Source: Enterocola sp045654205 (GTDB taxonomy: Bacteria; Bacteroidota; Bacteroidia; Bacteroidales; Paludibacteraceae). From it: a DNA stretch of 64,000 bases. The notes under the pieces were generated by a model. It was not told the DNA's origin, ran no database searches, and was given only the letters and a program-made list of their open reading frames with translations. Below, in pieces: positions 26,287-35,047 of the stretch. A program made the translations under genes and the position numbers. Every line of letters starts with the position of its first letter. The stretch's first letter is position 1. The stretch is from assembly GCA_045654205.1 (NCBI GenBank), contig JAZOMZ010000009.1, positions 24,005 to 88,004 on the forward strand, in the 5' to 3' direction.

Positions 26287-26993
26287 TGTTCACAAGTAAT
26301 ACAAAACAACTAGCTATATTGATTGACCCCGGTAAATACGGGGTCAATCGTTTAGTTACTTTGTTGCAACTTATGCAGCAAAATCCACCTCATTATGTGT
26401 TGGTGGGAGGTAGTATTACTTCTGCATCTATGGATGAAACCATTGCACTTATACGTCAGTATTTGAGCGTGCCAGTTATTCTTTTTCCTGGAAGCGCCAC
26501 TCAATTTACTCCAAAAGCTGACGCTCTTATGTATCTTTCACTCATTTCTGGTAGAAATCCAGACTATCTTATAGGTCAACATGTACTTTCTTCTATTCCT
26601 ATTAAGAGATCTGGTTTAAAAGTGATTCCAGTGGGTTATATGCTTGTGGAAAGTGGCAGAATGACTAGCGTTGAATACATTAGCAATACCAAACCTATTC
26701 CTTCAAACAAAGCCGACATCGCAGTGTGTACAGCTGTAGCTGGAGAACTGCTTGGTATGAAATCTATCTATCTAGAGGGTGGTAGTGGGGCAGACCGTCC
26801 TGTTCCAGGGGAAATGATACGTGCAGTGAAAAAGAATATTTCTATTCCACTTATAGTAGGTGGTGGTATACGCTCTGTAGAGGCATTAAAAAACGCCTAC
26901 GCTTCTGGCGCAGACGTTGTTGTAGTAGGAAATATTCTGGAAGAAAAACCAGAACTTTATACCGAATTATTTCAGGCTTTGACTTTGTTGTAG
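26286..26993 (+). CDS. Geranylgeranylglyceryl/heptaprenylglyceryl phosphate synthase family protein
   Basis: The 235-residue TIM-barrel protein matches the GGGPS/PcrB family, which transfers a prenyl chain to sn-glycerol-1-phosphate to form an ether bond. Family motifs are clear: LIDPGKYG (about 12-19), YVLVGGSIT (about 37-45), ILFPGSATQ (about 65-73), YLEGGSGA (about 162-169) and VGGGIRS (about 190-196). The start is GTG overlapping the glgB stop (TAGTG), implying translational coupling. Its 3' end overlaps the convergent ABC exporter gene by 27 bp. A UbiA-type prenyltransferase at 42151 could act on its product. Confidence 0.9.
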   Translation: MFTSNTKQLAILIDPGKYGVNRLVTLLQLMQQNPPHYVLVGGSITSASMDETIALIRQYLSVPVILFPGSATQFTPKADALMYLSLISGRNPDYLIGQHVLSSIPIKRSGLKVIPVGYMLVESGRMTSVEYISNTKPIPSNKADIAVCTAVAGELLGMKSIYLEGGSGADRPVPGEMIRAVKKNISIPLIVGGGIRSVEALKNAYASGADVVVVGNILEEKPELYTELFQALTLL

Positions 26994-28793
26994 GTTGAAG
27001 TAAGCTCCATTTTGGCCCATTAACTCTTCGTGTGTGCCTCTTTCAATAATCTTACCCTTTTCTAGTACACAAATTTCATCAGCATTTCTCACAGTAGACA
27101 GGCGGTGAGCAATTACTATGGTTGTGCGGTTTTTCATTAGATTTTCCAATGCTTCTTGCACAAGTTTTTCAGATTCTGTATCTAGGGCAGAAGTAGCCTC
27201 GTCTAAAATAAGGATAGGAGGATTTTTTAAAATAGCTCTCGCAATGCTTATTCTTTGTCGTTGACCACCAGAGAGTTTGCAACCACGGTCGCCAATATTG
27301 CTGTGGTAACCATTTTCTGTGGCAGAAATAAAGTCGTGAGCATTAGCAATTTTTGCAGCCTTAACTACTTCTTCCATTGTGGCATTTCCCACCCCAAAGG
27401 CAATGTTGTTATAGAAAGTGTCGTTGAATAGAATAGCCTCTTGGTTTACATTGCCCATTAGAGAACGTAGAGAAATGAGTGGCATATTTTTAATGTTCAC
27501 TCCGTCGATAAGAATTTCTCCATCGTTTATATCCCAAAAACGTGGAAGTAAATCTACAAGAGTAGACTTTCCAGAACCAGATTGACCTACTAAAGCGATA
27601 GTCTTGCCACGGTTAATAGTAAGACTTACATCTTGTAGTACCCAATCATTTTTATATTTAAAATAGACGTTTTTGTATTCTATTTTATCTTTGAAATTTT
27701 TTAATGAAGTAGCATCTGCAGGAGAGGTAATAGTGTTTTCTGCAGTCATAATCTTATCTATACGCTCTAGCGAACCCATACCTTTACGCACATTGTATGA
27801 TGCGCGAGAAAGTTCCTTGATAGGGTTGATAATGCTATAGAAAATAAGAATATAGTAAATAAATACAGATGCTTGAAGTCCGCTATTGGTGCAAAGAATC
27901 AGATAACCACCATAGCACACCACAATAGAAATAATCATAGTTCCAAGGAATTCGCTCATAGGGTGGGCAAGGTATTGTCTTTTTACCACCTTAAGAATAG
28001 CTTCTCTAATTCTTTTGGTTTGATTGTGGAAGCGAGAAGAAATTTTGCCTTCTGCATTGAATGCTTTGATAATACGTAGTCCACCAAGCATTTCTTCTAG
28101 TTGAGAGGTAAGACTTCCTTGTTCTTGACCCACTTCCATAGATTCTTTTTTAAGGTTTTTACCTACCACGCCCATAAGTAAACCTGCTACAGGAAGCATT
28201 ATAAATACGAACAATGTAAGTTCCCAACTAACACCTATTAGTACTAATAGGTAAATGAGTATGATAATAGGATTCTTGATAAGCATGTCCAAAGAACCCA
28301 TAATAGAAGCTTCTACATCTTGCACATCTACGCTTACGCGAGACATGATATCACCTTTTTTCTCTTCTGTGAAGAAACCTATAGGTAAGGTAAGGATTTT
28401 GTCTAATAAATTGTTTCTTAGGTCTTTAACCACGCCTGTTTGCATATATGCCATGAAAACAGAACTTAAATAATAGGTAATAACCTTAAGGAATGTCATC
28501 ACGATTAATCCTACGGCAAGGAAACCTAAGGTTTGGATTTTACCATATTCGTGCATTAATGTGGTAACGTAGTAGTATAGATAATTTTTTAGATAATCGA
28601 AGGCACCACCAAATCCTTCAAATACTGGTGCTTGCTCCACAGGGTTTGATATACCAAATAGTATCTCCAAAATAGGTACTATTAGGGCAAACGAGAATAA
28701 ACTTAAAACAGTGGAAAGTATGCTAAAAAATAGCACACCAACCACTGATTTTTTATAAGGTGGAACAAAACGTTGTAAGAGAGTTTTGAACAT
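26967..28793 (-). CDS. MsbA-like ABC exporter (membrane plus ATPase in one chain)
   Basis: The 608-residue half-transporter has an N-terminal six-helix membrane domain (about 15-320) and a C-terminal nucleotide-binding domain. Walker A is GQSGSGKST (about 399-407), the signature is LSGGQRQR (about 505-512) and Walker B ILILDEATSALD. The closest family is MsbA/lipid A-core flippase-type exporters, though multidrug exporters look alike. It is the last gene of a lepA-nhaD-purB-exporter run, 3 bp behind purB. Confidence 0.88.
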   Translation of the reverse strand: MFKTLLQRFVPPYKKSVVGVLFFSILSTVLSLFSFALIVPILEILFGISNPVEQAPVFEGFGGAFDYLKNYLYYYVTTLMHEYGKIQTLGFLAVGLIVMTFLKVITYYLSSVFMAYMQTGVVKDLRNNLLDKILTLPIGFFTEEKKGDIMSRVSVDVQDVEASIMGSLDMLIKNPIIILIYLLVLIGVSWELTLFVFIMLPVAGLLMGVVGKNLKKESMEVGQEQGSLTSQLEEMLGGLRIIKAFNAEGKISSRFHNQTKRIREAILKVVKRQYLAHPMSEFLGTMIISIVVCYGGYLILCTNSGLQASVFIYYILIFYSIINPIKELSRASYNVRKGMGSLERIDKIMTAENTITSPADATSLKNFKDKIEYKNVYFKYKNDWVLQDVSLTINRGKTIALVGQSGSGKSTLVDLLPRFWDINDGEILIDGVNIKNMPLISLRSLMGNVNQEAILFNDTFYNNIAFGVGNATMEEVVKAAKIANAHDFISATENGYHSNIGDRGCKLSGGQRQRISIARAILKNPPILILDEATSALDTESEKLVQEALENLMKNRTTIVIAHRLSTVRNADEICVLEKGKIIERGTHEELMGQNGAYFNLQQSQSLK

Positions 28794-28796
28794 AAA

Positions 28797-30140
28797 TTAA
28801 ATACCTGTGTATGTATAAGGAGTGATTTGACGTAATTCAGCTTTTACTTCTTCTGACACGTTCAATCCTTCAATAAACTTACTGATAGACTCTGCATTCA
28901 CTACGTCGTTTGTGCGAGTTAGTTCTTTTAGAGTTTCGTATGGTTTTGGATAGTTTTCACGTCTTAGGATAGTTTGAATAGCCTCTGCACATACGTTCCA
29001 GCAGTTTTCTAGGTCTGCTTTAATAGCACTTTCGTTTAGCAATAGCTTGCCTAGACCTTTCATTGTGCTAGCAATAGCAAGAATAGAGTGAGCTAGTGGT
29101 ACACCGATGTTACGGATAACGGTAGAGTCTGTCAAGTCGCGTTGAAGACGAGAAACTGGCAATTTGTGAGCAAGGTGCTCAAGGATTGCAGTAGAAATAC
29201 CTAAGTTGCCTTCTGAGTTTTCAAAGTCGATAGGGTTTACTTTATGAGGCATAGCAGAAGAACCAACTTCGCCAGCTTTGATAGTTTGTTTAAAGTATTC
29301 CATTGAAATATATGTCCAGAAGTCGCGGTCTAGGTCTATAATGATGGTATTAATACGTTTAATAGCATCAAAAATAGCTGCTAAATGGTCGTAGTTTGAA
29401 ATTTGGGTTGTCCATTGCTCGCGTTCAAGACCAAGGTACTCACTAACGAATTTATTACCAAATGCTTTCCAGTCGATAGCAGGATATGCCACGTTGTGAG
29501 CATTGTAGTTACCTGTTGCGCCACCAAATTTAGCTGTATATTTCACAGTTTTAAGAGTAGCAAGCATTTCTTCTAAGCGGTAAGCAAATACTTTGATTTC
29601 TTTGCCTAGGCGAGTAGGAGATGCTGGTTGGCCGTGAGTTTTAGCTAGCATTGGCACATCTTTCCAGTCTTCTGCAAAGCCGTTTAGTTTAGCTATTAAT
29701 TCTTCCACAGCAGGAATAAACACGTTGTCAAGACTTTCTTTTACCATCATTGGCACAGAAGTGTTGTTGATGTCTTGTGATGTTAAACCAAAGTGAATGA
29801 ATTCTTTATATTCGCTTAAGCCCATTTCATCAAATTTACCTTTGATGAAATATTCCACAGCTTTCACGTCGTGGTTTGTTACTTTTTCTGTGTCTTTCAC
29901 AATGTTAGCGTCAGCTATAGAGAAGTTTCTATAGATGTCGCGTAGGCTTTCAAATAGATTTTTGTCTACAGAAGCAAGTTGTGGCACAGGAAGTTCACAA
30001 AGTGCAATGAAATATTCTATCTCTACACGTACGCGATATTGAATAAGTGCAAACTCTGAGTAATAAGGCGCTAGAGCCTCTACTTTGTTACGGTAGCGAC
30101 CGTCAATTGGAGAAATAGCGGTTAAAATAGATAAATCCAT
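28797..30140 (-). CDS. purB: Adenylosuccinate lyase
   Basis: PurB catalyses two fumarate eliminations in purine synthesis: SAICAR to AICAR and adenylosuccinate to AMP. The 447-residue length and the superfamily signature GEVGSSAMPHKVNPIDFEN (about 287-305) are diagnostic, with TSQDINNTS (about 123-131) and KTHGQPASPT (about 169-178) forming the active site. The order matches bacterial PurB rather than argininosuccinate lyase. It lies 72 bp downstream of nhaD and 3 bp upstream of the ABC exporter. Confidence 0.95.
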   Translation of the reverse strand: MDLSILTAISPIDGRYRNKVEALAPYYSEFALIQYRVRVEIEYFIALCELPVPQLASVDKNLFESLRDIYRNFSIADANIVKDTEKVTNHDVKAVEYFIKGKFDEMGLSEYKEFIHFGLTSQDINNTSVPMMVKESLDNVFIPAVEELIAKLNGFAEDWKDVPMLAKTHGQPASPTRLGKEIKVFAYRLEEMLATLKTVKYTAKFGGATGNYNAHNVAYPAIDWKAFGNKFVSEYLGLEREQWTTQISNYDHLAAIFDAIKRINTIIIDLDRDFWTYISMEYFKQTIKAGEVGSSAMPHKVNPIDFENSEGNLGISTAILEHLAHKLPVSRLQRDLTDSTVIRNIGVPLAHSILAIASTMKGLGKLLLNESAIKADLENCWNVCAEAIQTILRRENYPKPYETLKELTRTNDVVNAESISKFIEGLNVSEEVKAELRQITPYTYTGI

Positions 30141-30212
30141 AATTAATTATAAAAGGAGAATTGAGAAAGGAGAAAGGATAATTACCTTTCTCATTTTCCC
30201 AACTCTAAGTTA

Positions 30213-31517
30213 TTATAAGAATATTAATTGCGTAATTACATAAATAGGTAACAAAACAATCAACGAGAATTTGAACATGTAGCCAAAGAAGCTAGGCATT
30301 TTAATCTTGTTTTGTTCTGCAATGGCTTTTACCATAAAGTTAGGACCATTACCAATGTATGTCATTGCTCCAAAGAATACAGCACCCATTGAAATAGCTT
30401 TTAGTAAGATTTCTGGGATGCCAGCTACCATAGTAGAACCAGCAGTAAGAGCAGGATCAAGACCTAATGCCACACTGTGGAATGCAAGAGCAGTAGGAGC
30501 ATTGTCTAGGAATGAACTTAGAGCACCTGTAGCGTAAACAAATTGCCAAGTTTCTGTTATACCAAGGCTGTCTGCGTTGGCTTCTAAGAACAACAAAGCT
30601 GGAGTCATGGTGGCAAAAATACCCACAAATAATACGGCTACTTCAATAATTGGGCCCCAAGAATAGTTGTTTTCTTTTCTAATTTGTTGTTTGGTGGTAA
30701 ACCAAGAAGCTAAAATAAGGATTATCAACACAATTTCGCGAAGCAATCTTACATAAATAGGAGCGTGGTGGTCGCCCATGGCAGGAATGGTGCCAGGATT
30801 GATAAAGGCTACAGCACAAACCACACCAATTAGATACAAGAAATTGATGTTGCCAGTAATTTTAATGCTGGTTTTTTCGTTGTTATCTCTAGCAATATCG
30901 GCAGTATTTTCTTTTTTATACATAATGGTATCTACTATAAAGTATACCAATAGCAACAAGGCTCCTGCAAACGCCCATTCGGGAAGCATGCCCATAAACC
31001 AAGTAAATTCAGCACCTTTTAAGTAAAGCAAGAACAATGGAGGATCGCCAAGAGGAGTAAGCAAACCACCGCAGTTAGCTACAGCAGCAATAAAGAACAA
31101 AATGGTGTGTACTTTGTGTTTGCGTTCTTGGTTGGTTTCAATCAGTGGACGGATAAGCAACATAGCAGCACCTGTGGTACCCATGATAGAGGCCAACAAA
31201 TAACCAATACCTAAAAATGCAGTGTTTACAATGGGTTTAGCTGCCAAGTTACCACTAATGCGAATACCACCGGTTACGGTAAACAAAGCGGTAAGCAAAA
31301 TGATAAATGGTACATAGTCAAATACCATTTGGTGAATCAATTTGTCTGACAAACCATTAAGGCACAACCAAATAGCGGTTGGAATGCCCAAAATAAGCGA
31401 AACAATAAGTTTGTTCTTATTGTTTTCCCACCAATGCTCTGCAACTAGTGGACCAATGGCAATGCAAAGTAACATTACCACAAACGGGATCAACGCCCAC
31501 AACGGAATAGTTTCCAT
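30213..31517 (-). CDS. NhaD-type sodium:proton antiporter
   Basis: A 434-residue polytopic membrane protein with about eleven or twelve segments. It shows the ion transporter superfamily patterns of NhaD: ISGNLAAKPIVNTAFLGIG and GTTGAAMLLIRP (about 110-125), GGLLTPLGDPP (about 150-160), and FLDNAPTALAF (about 335-345). NhaD exchanges cytoplasmic Na+ or Li+ for protons at alkaline pH. Citrate transporters share the fold, but the Bacteroidota NhaD branch fits best. It sits 38 bp behind lepA. Confidence 0.87.
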   Translation of the reverse strand: METIPLWALIPFVVMLLCIAIGPLVAEHWWENNKNKLIVSLILGIPTAIWLCLNGLSDKLIHQMVFDYVPFIILLTALFTVTGGIRISGNLAAKPIVNTAFLGIGYLLASIMGTTGAAMLLIRPLIETNQERKHKVHTILFFIAAVANCGGLLTPLGDPPLFLLYLKGAEFTWFMGMLPEWAFAGALLLLVYFIVDTIMYKKENTADIARDNNEKTSIKITGNINFLYLIGVVCAVAFINPGTIPAMGDHHAPIYVRLLREIVLIILILASWFTTKQQIRKENNYSWGPIIEVAVLFVGIFATMTPALLFLEANADSLGITETWQFVYATGALSSFLDNAPTALAFHSVALGLDPALTAGSTMVAGIPEILLKAISMGAVFFGAMTYIGNGPNFMVKAIAEQNKIKMPSFFGYMFKFSLIVLLPIYVITQLIFL

Positions 31518-31555
31518 AATTTTTTGTTTAATGTTTAAAGTTTATTGTTAATTGT

Positions 31556-33343
31556 TTAGTCTAATTTCAAAACTTCCATAAACGCTTTTTGTGGAACTTC
31601 TACAGTACCAATTTGCTTCATACCTTTTTTACCTTTCTTTTGTTTTTCTAGAAGCTTACGTTTACGAGAAACGTCACCACCATAACACTTAGCAGTTACG
31701 TCTTTACGCACAGGTTTAATGGTTTCGCGAGCAATAATTTTTGAACCAATAGCAGCTTGAATAGCAATTTCAAACTGTTGACGTGGGATAAGTTCTTTCA
31801 GTTTTTCACACATTCTACGACCAATTGTCACGGCGTTGTCGAAGTGGGTTAGGGTAGAAAGCGCGTCCACTGGCTCACCATTAAGCAGAATATCTAGTTT
31901 GATAAGGCGAGATGTTCTAAAGCCATTCATGTGATAGTCAAAAGAAGCATAACCCTTTGAAATAGATTTCAATTTGTCGTAGAAGTCGAACACAATTTCG
32001 CCCATTGGCATATCGTAGATAAGCTCAATACGGTTTGATGAAATGTATTCTTGTTTGATAAGTTCACCACGTTTGCCAAGGCAAAGTGTCATAATTTGAC
32101 CAATGAAATCTGTTTTTGTGATAATAGAAGCACGGATATATGGTTCTTCCACGTGGTCTATTAGCATAATGTCTGGCATTCCAGATGGGTTGTGCACTTC
32201 TAGTACTTCGCCTTTTTTAGTGTATATTTTATAAGGTACGTTTGGCACGGTTGTGATAACGTCCATATTAAATTCGCGGTCCAGACGTTCTTGCACAATT
32301 TCCATGTGAAGCATACCCAAGAATCCGCAACGGAAACCAAAGCCAAGAGCAATAGAAGATTCTGCTTGGAAGGTAAGCGCAGCGTCGTTTAGTTGCAGTT
32401 TTTCTATAGATGCACGCAAGTCTTCAAAGTCGTCGGTATCAATAGGATATATACCTGCGAATACCATAGGTTTAACCTCTTCAAATCCATCAATCGCACT
32501 CTCGCAAGGGTTGTTTACGTGAGTAATGGTATCACCCACACGCACCTCTTTTGAATTCTTAATACCAGAGATAATATAACCCACATCACCGCACTTAAGT
32601 TCTTTTCTTGGTTCCATATCCAAACGAAGAACACCAATCTCATCTGCGTTATATTGTTTTCCTGTATTAACGAATTTTACAAGGTCGCCTGTATTAATGC
32701 ATCCGTTCACTATTTTCATATAAGTGATAATGCCACGGAATGGATTGAATACAGAGTCGAAAATTAGACATTGAAGTGGAGCTTCAGGGTCGCCCTTTGG
32801 AGGTTTGATGCGTTCCACAATAGCGTCCAAGATTTCCATTACACCCATACCAGTTTTACCACTCGCACGAATAATCTCCTCTGGTTTGCAACCAAGAAGT
32901 TCTACAATTTGGTCTTCTACCTCTTCTGGCATAGCATTGTCCATATCCATTTTGTTCATGATAGGAATAATTTCCAAGTCATGCTCAATAGCCATATAAA
33001 GGTTTGAAATGGTTTGTGCTTGAATACCTTGAGTGGCATCTACAATAAGAAGTGCACCCTCGCAAGCTGCAATAGAACGTGAAACTTCGTATGCAAAGTC
33101 CACGTGTCCTGGGGTGTCAATAAGGTTTAGGGTGTATTTTTCGTTGTTGTAAGTGTAGTCCATTTGAATGGCATGACTCTTGATAGTGATGCCTCTCTCA
33201 CGCTCCAAATCCATGTTGTCTAGCACCTGAGCTTGCATATCCTTTCCCACAACTGTGCGTGTCACCTCAAGCAAGCGGTCTGCCAGAGTACTCTTACCAT
33301 GGTCAATATGGGCTATAATACAAAAGTTTCTTATATGTTTCAT
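31556..33343 (-). CDS. lepA: Elongation factor 4 (LepA)
   Basis: LepA is a ribosome-associated GTPase that back-translocates or helps assembly of ribosomes. The 595-residue protein has the G1 loop AHIDHGKST (about 11-19), DTPGHVDF (about 77-84) and NKMD (about 131-134) motifs, EF-G-like domains II, III and V, and the LepA-specific C-terminal domain ending near RKRKLLEKQKKGKKGM. It is the first gene of a four-gene minus run with a consensus -7 box 22 nt upstream. Confidence 0.97.
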   Translation of the reverse strand: MKHIRNFCIIAHIDHGKSTLADRLLEVTRTVVGKDMQAQVLDNMDLERERGITIKSHAIQMDYTYNNEKYTLNLIDTPGHVDFAYEVSRSIAACEGALLIVDATQGIQAQTISNLYMAIEHDLEIIPIMNKMDMDNAMPEEVEDQIVELLGCKPEEIIRASGKTGMGVMEILDAIVERIKPPKGDPEAPLQCLIFDSVFNPFRGIITYMKIVNGCINTGDLVKFVNTGKQYNADEIGVLRLDMEPRKELKCGDVGYIISGIKNSKEVRVGDTITHVNNPCESAIDGFEEVKPMVFAGIYPIDTDDFEDLRASIEKLQLNDAALTFQAESSIALGFGFRCGFLGMLHMEIVQERLDREFNMDVITTVPNVPYKIYTKKGEVLEVHNPSGMPDIMLIDHVEEPYIRASIITKTDFIGQIMTLCLGKRGELIKQEYISSNRIELIYDMPMGEIVFDFYDKLKSISKGYASFDYHMNGFRTSRLIKLDILLNGEPVDALSTLTHFDNAVTIGRRMCEKLKELIPRQQFEIAIQAAIGSKIIARETIKPVRKDVTAKCYGGDVSRKRKLLEKQKKGKKGMKQIGTVEVPQKAFMEVLKLD

Positions 33344-33364
33344 TAGTGTCTTTTAAATAAGGTA

Positions 33365-33372
33365 CAAAGATA
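33365..33372 (-). promoter_or_regulatory. lepA: -7 box for lepA run
   Basis: TATCTTTG on the minus strand, 21 nt from the lepA ATG, arranged back-to-back with the box at 33387-33394. Confidence 0.6.
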
Positions 33373-33386
33373 ATAAAAAAAATCCG

Positions 33387-33394
33387 TATCTTTG
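33387..33394 (+). promoter_or_regulatory. -7 box for the small membrane protein pair
   Basis: TATCTTTG, 27 nt before ATG 33422. Confidence 0.6.
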
Positions 33395-33421
33395 TAGTCG
33401 AATTTTAAACTTTTTGAAACT

Positions 33422-33619
33422 ATGAAATTTGATAAGAAATTACCTTTATTAGTGTTTCGATGTGTGGCCTTAGGATTGGGTTTAGGTACATTAACTTTAC
33501 TTGGTATGGAGAAAATAGCTGTAAATGAGGCAGTTTATTTGTTGGCTTTGGCTGTAACTTGTTTAGCGGCTTGTAGCTTGGGTGAAAGTTCTGAGAAAGA
33601 TAAAGAAAACAAGAAATAA
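33422..33619 (+). CDS. Small two-helix membrane protein, unknown
   Basis: A 65-residue protein with two hydrophobic stretches (about 8-28 and 36-52) and a charged tail ESSEKDKENKK. It has its own consensus promoter box and an ATG, and is followed after 2 bp by the YccF-domain gene, so it is likely a real gene cotranscribed with that. No family is recognised. Confidence 0.6.
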   Translation: MKFDKKLPLLVFRCVALGLGLGTLTLLGMEKIAVNEAVYLLALAVTCLAACSLGESSEKDKENKK

Positions 33620-33621
33620 TT

Positions 33622-33990
33622 ATGAGTTTTTTAGGCAATATACTTTGGATTATTTTCGGAGGTCTTGCGGTTGCATTAGAATATTTTGCTGCAGGCATTT
33701 CCTTGTGTTGCACCATTATAGGTATTCCGTTTGGTATACAAATGTTTAAATTGGGTCTAATGTCGTTATTCCCATTTGGTCAGCATGCTGTAGAACAACC
33801 TACTGGAACAGGTTGTATTTATAGCATATTTAATATAATATGGATGTTTACAGGTGGATTAGTGATAGCCTTTACTCATTTGCTCTTTGGAGTTCTGTTG
33901 TGTATCACTATTATAGGTATTCCTTTTGGAAAACAACACTTTAAACTAATGTCTTTGGCTCTGTGGCCTTTCGGCAAAACACTTGTTTAA
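33622..33990 (+). CDS. YccF-domain inner-membrane protein
   Basis: The 122-residue protein consists of two YccF (DUF307) units, each with a hydrophobic helix followed by the signature TIIGIPFG (about 31-38 and 94-101) and a terminal PFG. YccF proteins are small inner-membrane proteins of unknown role. The duplicated motif and the length fit the family exactly. It is the second gene of a pair with the small membrane protein, and is followed by a strong terminator. Confidence 0.88.
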   Translation: MSFLGNILWIIFGGLAVALEYFAAGISLCCTIIGIPFGIQMFKLGLMSLFPFGQHAVEQPTGTGCIYSIFNIIWMFTGGLVIAFTHLLFGVLLCITIIGIPFGKQHFKLMSLALWPFGKTLV

Positions 33991-33995
33991 AACAT

Positions 33996-34034
33996 AAATG
34001 GAATTGTTCACAATTGAGCAATTCCATTTTTTTT
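33996..34034 (+). terminator. Terminator after the YccF gene
   Basis: AAATGGAATTG pairs with CAATTCCATTT and is followed by eight T. Confidence 0.88.
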
Positions 34035-34038
34035 ATAG

Positions 34039-34197
34039 GATGAATTTGAGTATCAGATAAGCAAGTCTGCAATAAGAAAATATCTAAGTCCAACTGCTAT
34101 CAAAAAAAGTGATAGTATTCATATACATTTGTCTGTGTTAAAAGTCCTTCCAGATGTAATTAATGCCGTTATCGGCAAGTTTTTGTATATTTGGTAG
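34039..34197 (+). pseudogene. Fragment resembling an LPD3/polyvalent-protein domain
   Basis: A 52-codon open frame without a start codon, beginning right after a TAG, reads ISKSAIRKYLSPTAIKKSD (codons about 6-24) and IHLSVLKVLPDVINAVIGK. This resembles the domain of large polyvalent phage/conjugative proteins (LPD3 or the adjacent PBECR nuclease-associated region), which typically has SKxAxxKYLSxxAxxKS and HLxVLKxLPEVI. The remainder of the domain is missing. It reads as debris of a mobile element near tRNA-Asp. Confidence 0.5.
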
Positions 34198-34241
34198 GAG
34201 AATTAAGTAATATAGTTTGCCGATAGTATGAAAAATATATT

Positions 34242-34682
34242 TCAGTGGCAATTTAATAGTTGCTTCCATTTGCGTTGTCTGTGGGTATAGAAACAATTTG
34301 CCCATAGGTAAACGAATATAGTTTTCCATCCCGCTTCAATTTCTACAATATCAGTATATTTTGTGCTGTTTTCGTTTATTTCTTCTAATGTAATCTTGTG
34401 ATTCCAGATAGGAACGTGTGTGTTGCTTTCTTTGGTGTAGATTTCTTCTATGTCAAATTTAACTACATTTATTGTGTGGACTCCAAATGGAATAAAAGAG
34501 AATAGTTTAAAATAAAATTTAGAAGCGGTGTTTTCTTTCCATATTAGCTCTGTGCTTCCATCTGTTGGTGTAAACGTAGCGTAAGGGTAGGCTATGTGTT
34601 GTAATGTTTTTAATTTTTGTAGTTTTTCAAAAATTTCTTGTTTTGAGGCAGGAAATACAGAACTTTTGTTTACTGTTAGCAT
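34242..34682 (-). CDS. SRPBCC/START-like small protein
   Basis: The 146-residue protein looks like a helix-grip (SRPBCC, polyketide cyclase-like) protein: an N-terminal strand and helix SSVFPASKQEIFEKLQKL (about 7-24), alternating strands in the middle, and the C-terminal AGWKTIFVYLWANCFYTHRQRKW (in two parts, about 118-140) typical of small members in Bacteroidota. These bind hydrophobic ligands; the ligand is unknown. It stands alone downstream of tRNA-Asp on the minus strand. Confidence 0.7.
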   Translation of the reverse strand: MLTVNKSSVFPASKQEIFEKLQKLKTLQHIAYPYATFTPTDGSTELIWKENTASKFYFKLFSFIPFGVHTINVVKFDIEEIYTKESNTHVPIWNHKITLEEINENSTKYTDIVEIEAGWKTIFVYLWANCFYTHRQRKWKQLLNCH

Positions 34683-34709
34683 AGAATAAAAAATATATAA
34701 ATTAAAAAA

Positions 34710-34735
34710 AAGAGAACCTCGTTTCTGAGATTCTC
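34710..34735 (-). terminator. Hairpin after the decayed tRNA-like copy
   Basis: AGAGAA..CTC pairs with GAG..TTCTCT; on the minus strand it is followed by a T run. It resembles the terminator after tRNA-Asp and seems to be part of the same duplication. Confidence 0.5.
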
Positions 34736-34738
34736 TCT

Positions 34739-34825
34739 GCGGTGCGGACGGGAGTCGAGCTCGCGCTCACGCGCAAGCTTAATCCGCGAGATAGTTTGAT
34801 TTTTTTGTCGCGGGTTCAAGTCCCT
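34739..34825 (-). pseudogene. Decayed duplicate of the tRNA-Asp 3' end
   Basis: Bases 34739-34766 match the 3' part of the tRNA-Asp gene (34868-34895) with only a few differences (GCGGTGCGGACGGGA is identical). After this the match is lost, apart from a T-arm-like GTCGCGGGTTCAAGTCCC (34807-34824) in the opposite orientation. No cloverleaf can be folded. The copy lies just downstream of the tRNA 3' end, as expected for an old integration scar or a failed tandem duplication. Confidence 0.6.
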
Positions 34826-34840
34826 AGATATATAAAACAA

Positions 34841-34868
34841 AAAAGAGTTCCGTTTGGAACTCTTTTCG
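34841..34868 (-). terminator. Terminator after tRNA-Asp
   Basis: AAAAGAGTTCC pairs with GGAACTCTTTT, with a T run on the minus strand. Confidence 0.8.
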
Positions 34869-34942
34869 CGGTGCGGACGGGACTCGAACCCGCGACCTCC
34901 GGCGTGACAGGCCGATATTCTAACCAACTGAACTACCGCACC
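34869..34942 (-). tRNA. tRNA-Asp (GTC)
   Basis: On the minus strand: acceptor GGTGCGG/CCGCACC, D-arm AGTTCAGTTGGTTAGAAT, anticodon loop CTGTCAC (GTC), T-arm CGCGGGTTCGAGTCCCG, discriminator G. CCA is not encoded. The promoter TTTG-20 nt-TATCTTTG is upstream and a terminator follows. Confidence 0.95.
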
Positions 34943-34981
34943 AAGTTTGTTTTGCATTAGGTGTTTCCCTTAATTGCGATG

Positions 34982-35013
34982 CAAAGATATGATGATTTTT
35001 TGGTTCTTGCAAA
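34982..35013 (-). promoter_or_regulatory. Promoter of tRNA-Asp
   Basis: On the minus strand TTTG, 20 nt, TATCTTTG, about 40 nt upstream of the tRNA. Confidence 0.65.
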
Positions 35014-35047
35014 TTTTCTGAGAACTTTTTTTGCAAAAAAATGCATT

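Noticed and set aside
30160..30200. Possible terminator between nhaD and purB
   Set aside because: GAGAAAGG and CCTTTCTC can pair, but the T tract is poor and the genes are probably cotranscribed.
34138..34329. 63-codon minus-strand frame next to the SRPBCC gene
   Set aside because: It overlaps the end of the SRPBCC gene in another frame and has no promoter or family signal. The SRPBCC protein already ends with its family's usual C-terminal pattern, so no frameshift need be assumed.
34676..34957. Open frame on the minus strand reading VVQLVRISACHAGGRGFESRPH
   Set aside because: This is translation of the tRNA-Asp gene, a common annotation artefact.
34742..34960. Open frame on the plus strand reading AVRTGLEPATSGVTGRYSNQL
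   Set aside because: It is the antisense of tRNA-Asp and its decayed duplicate, another common artefact.
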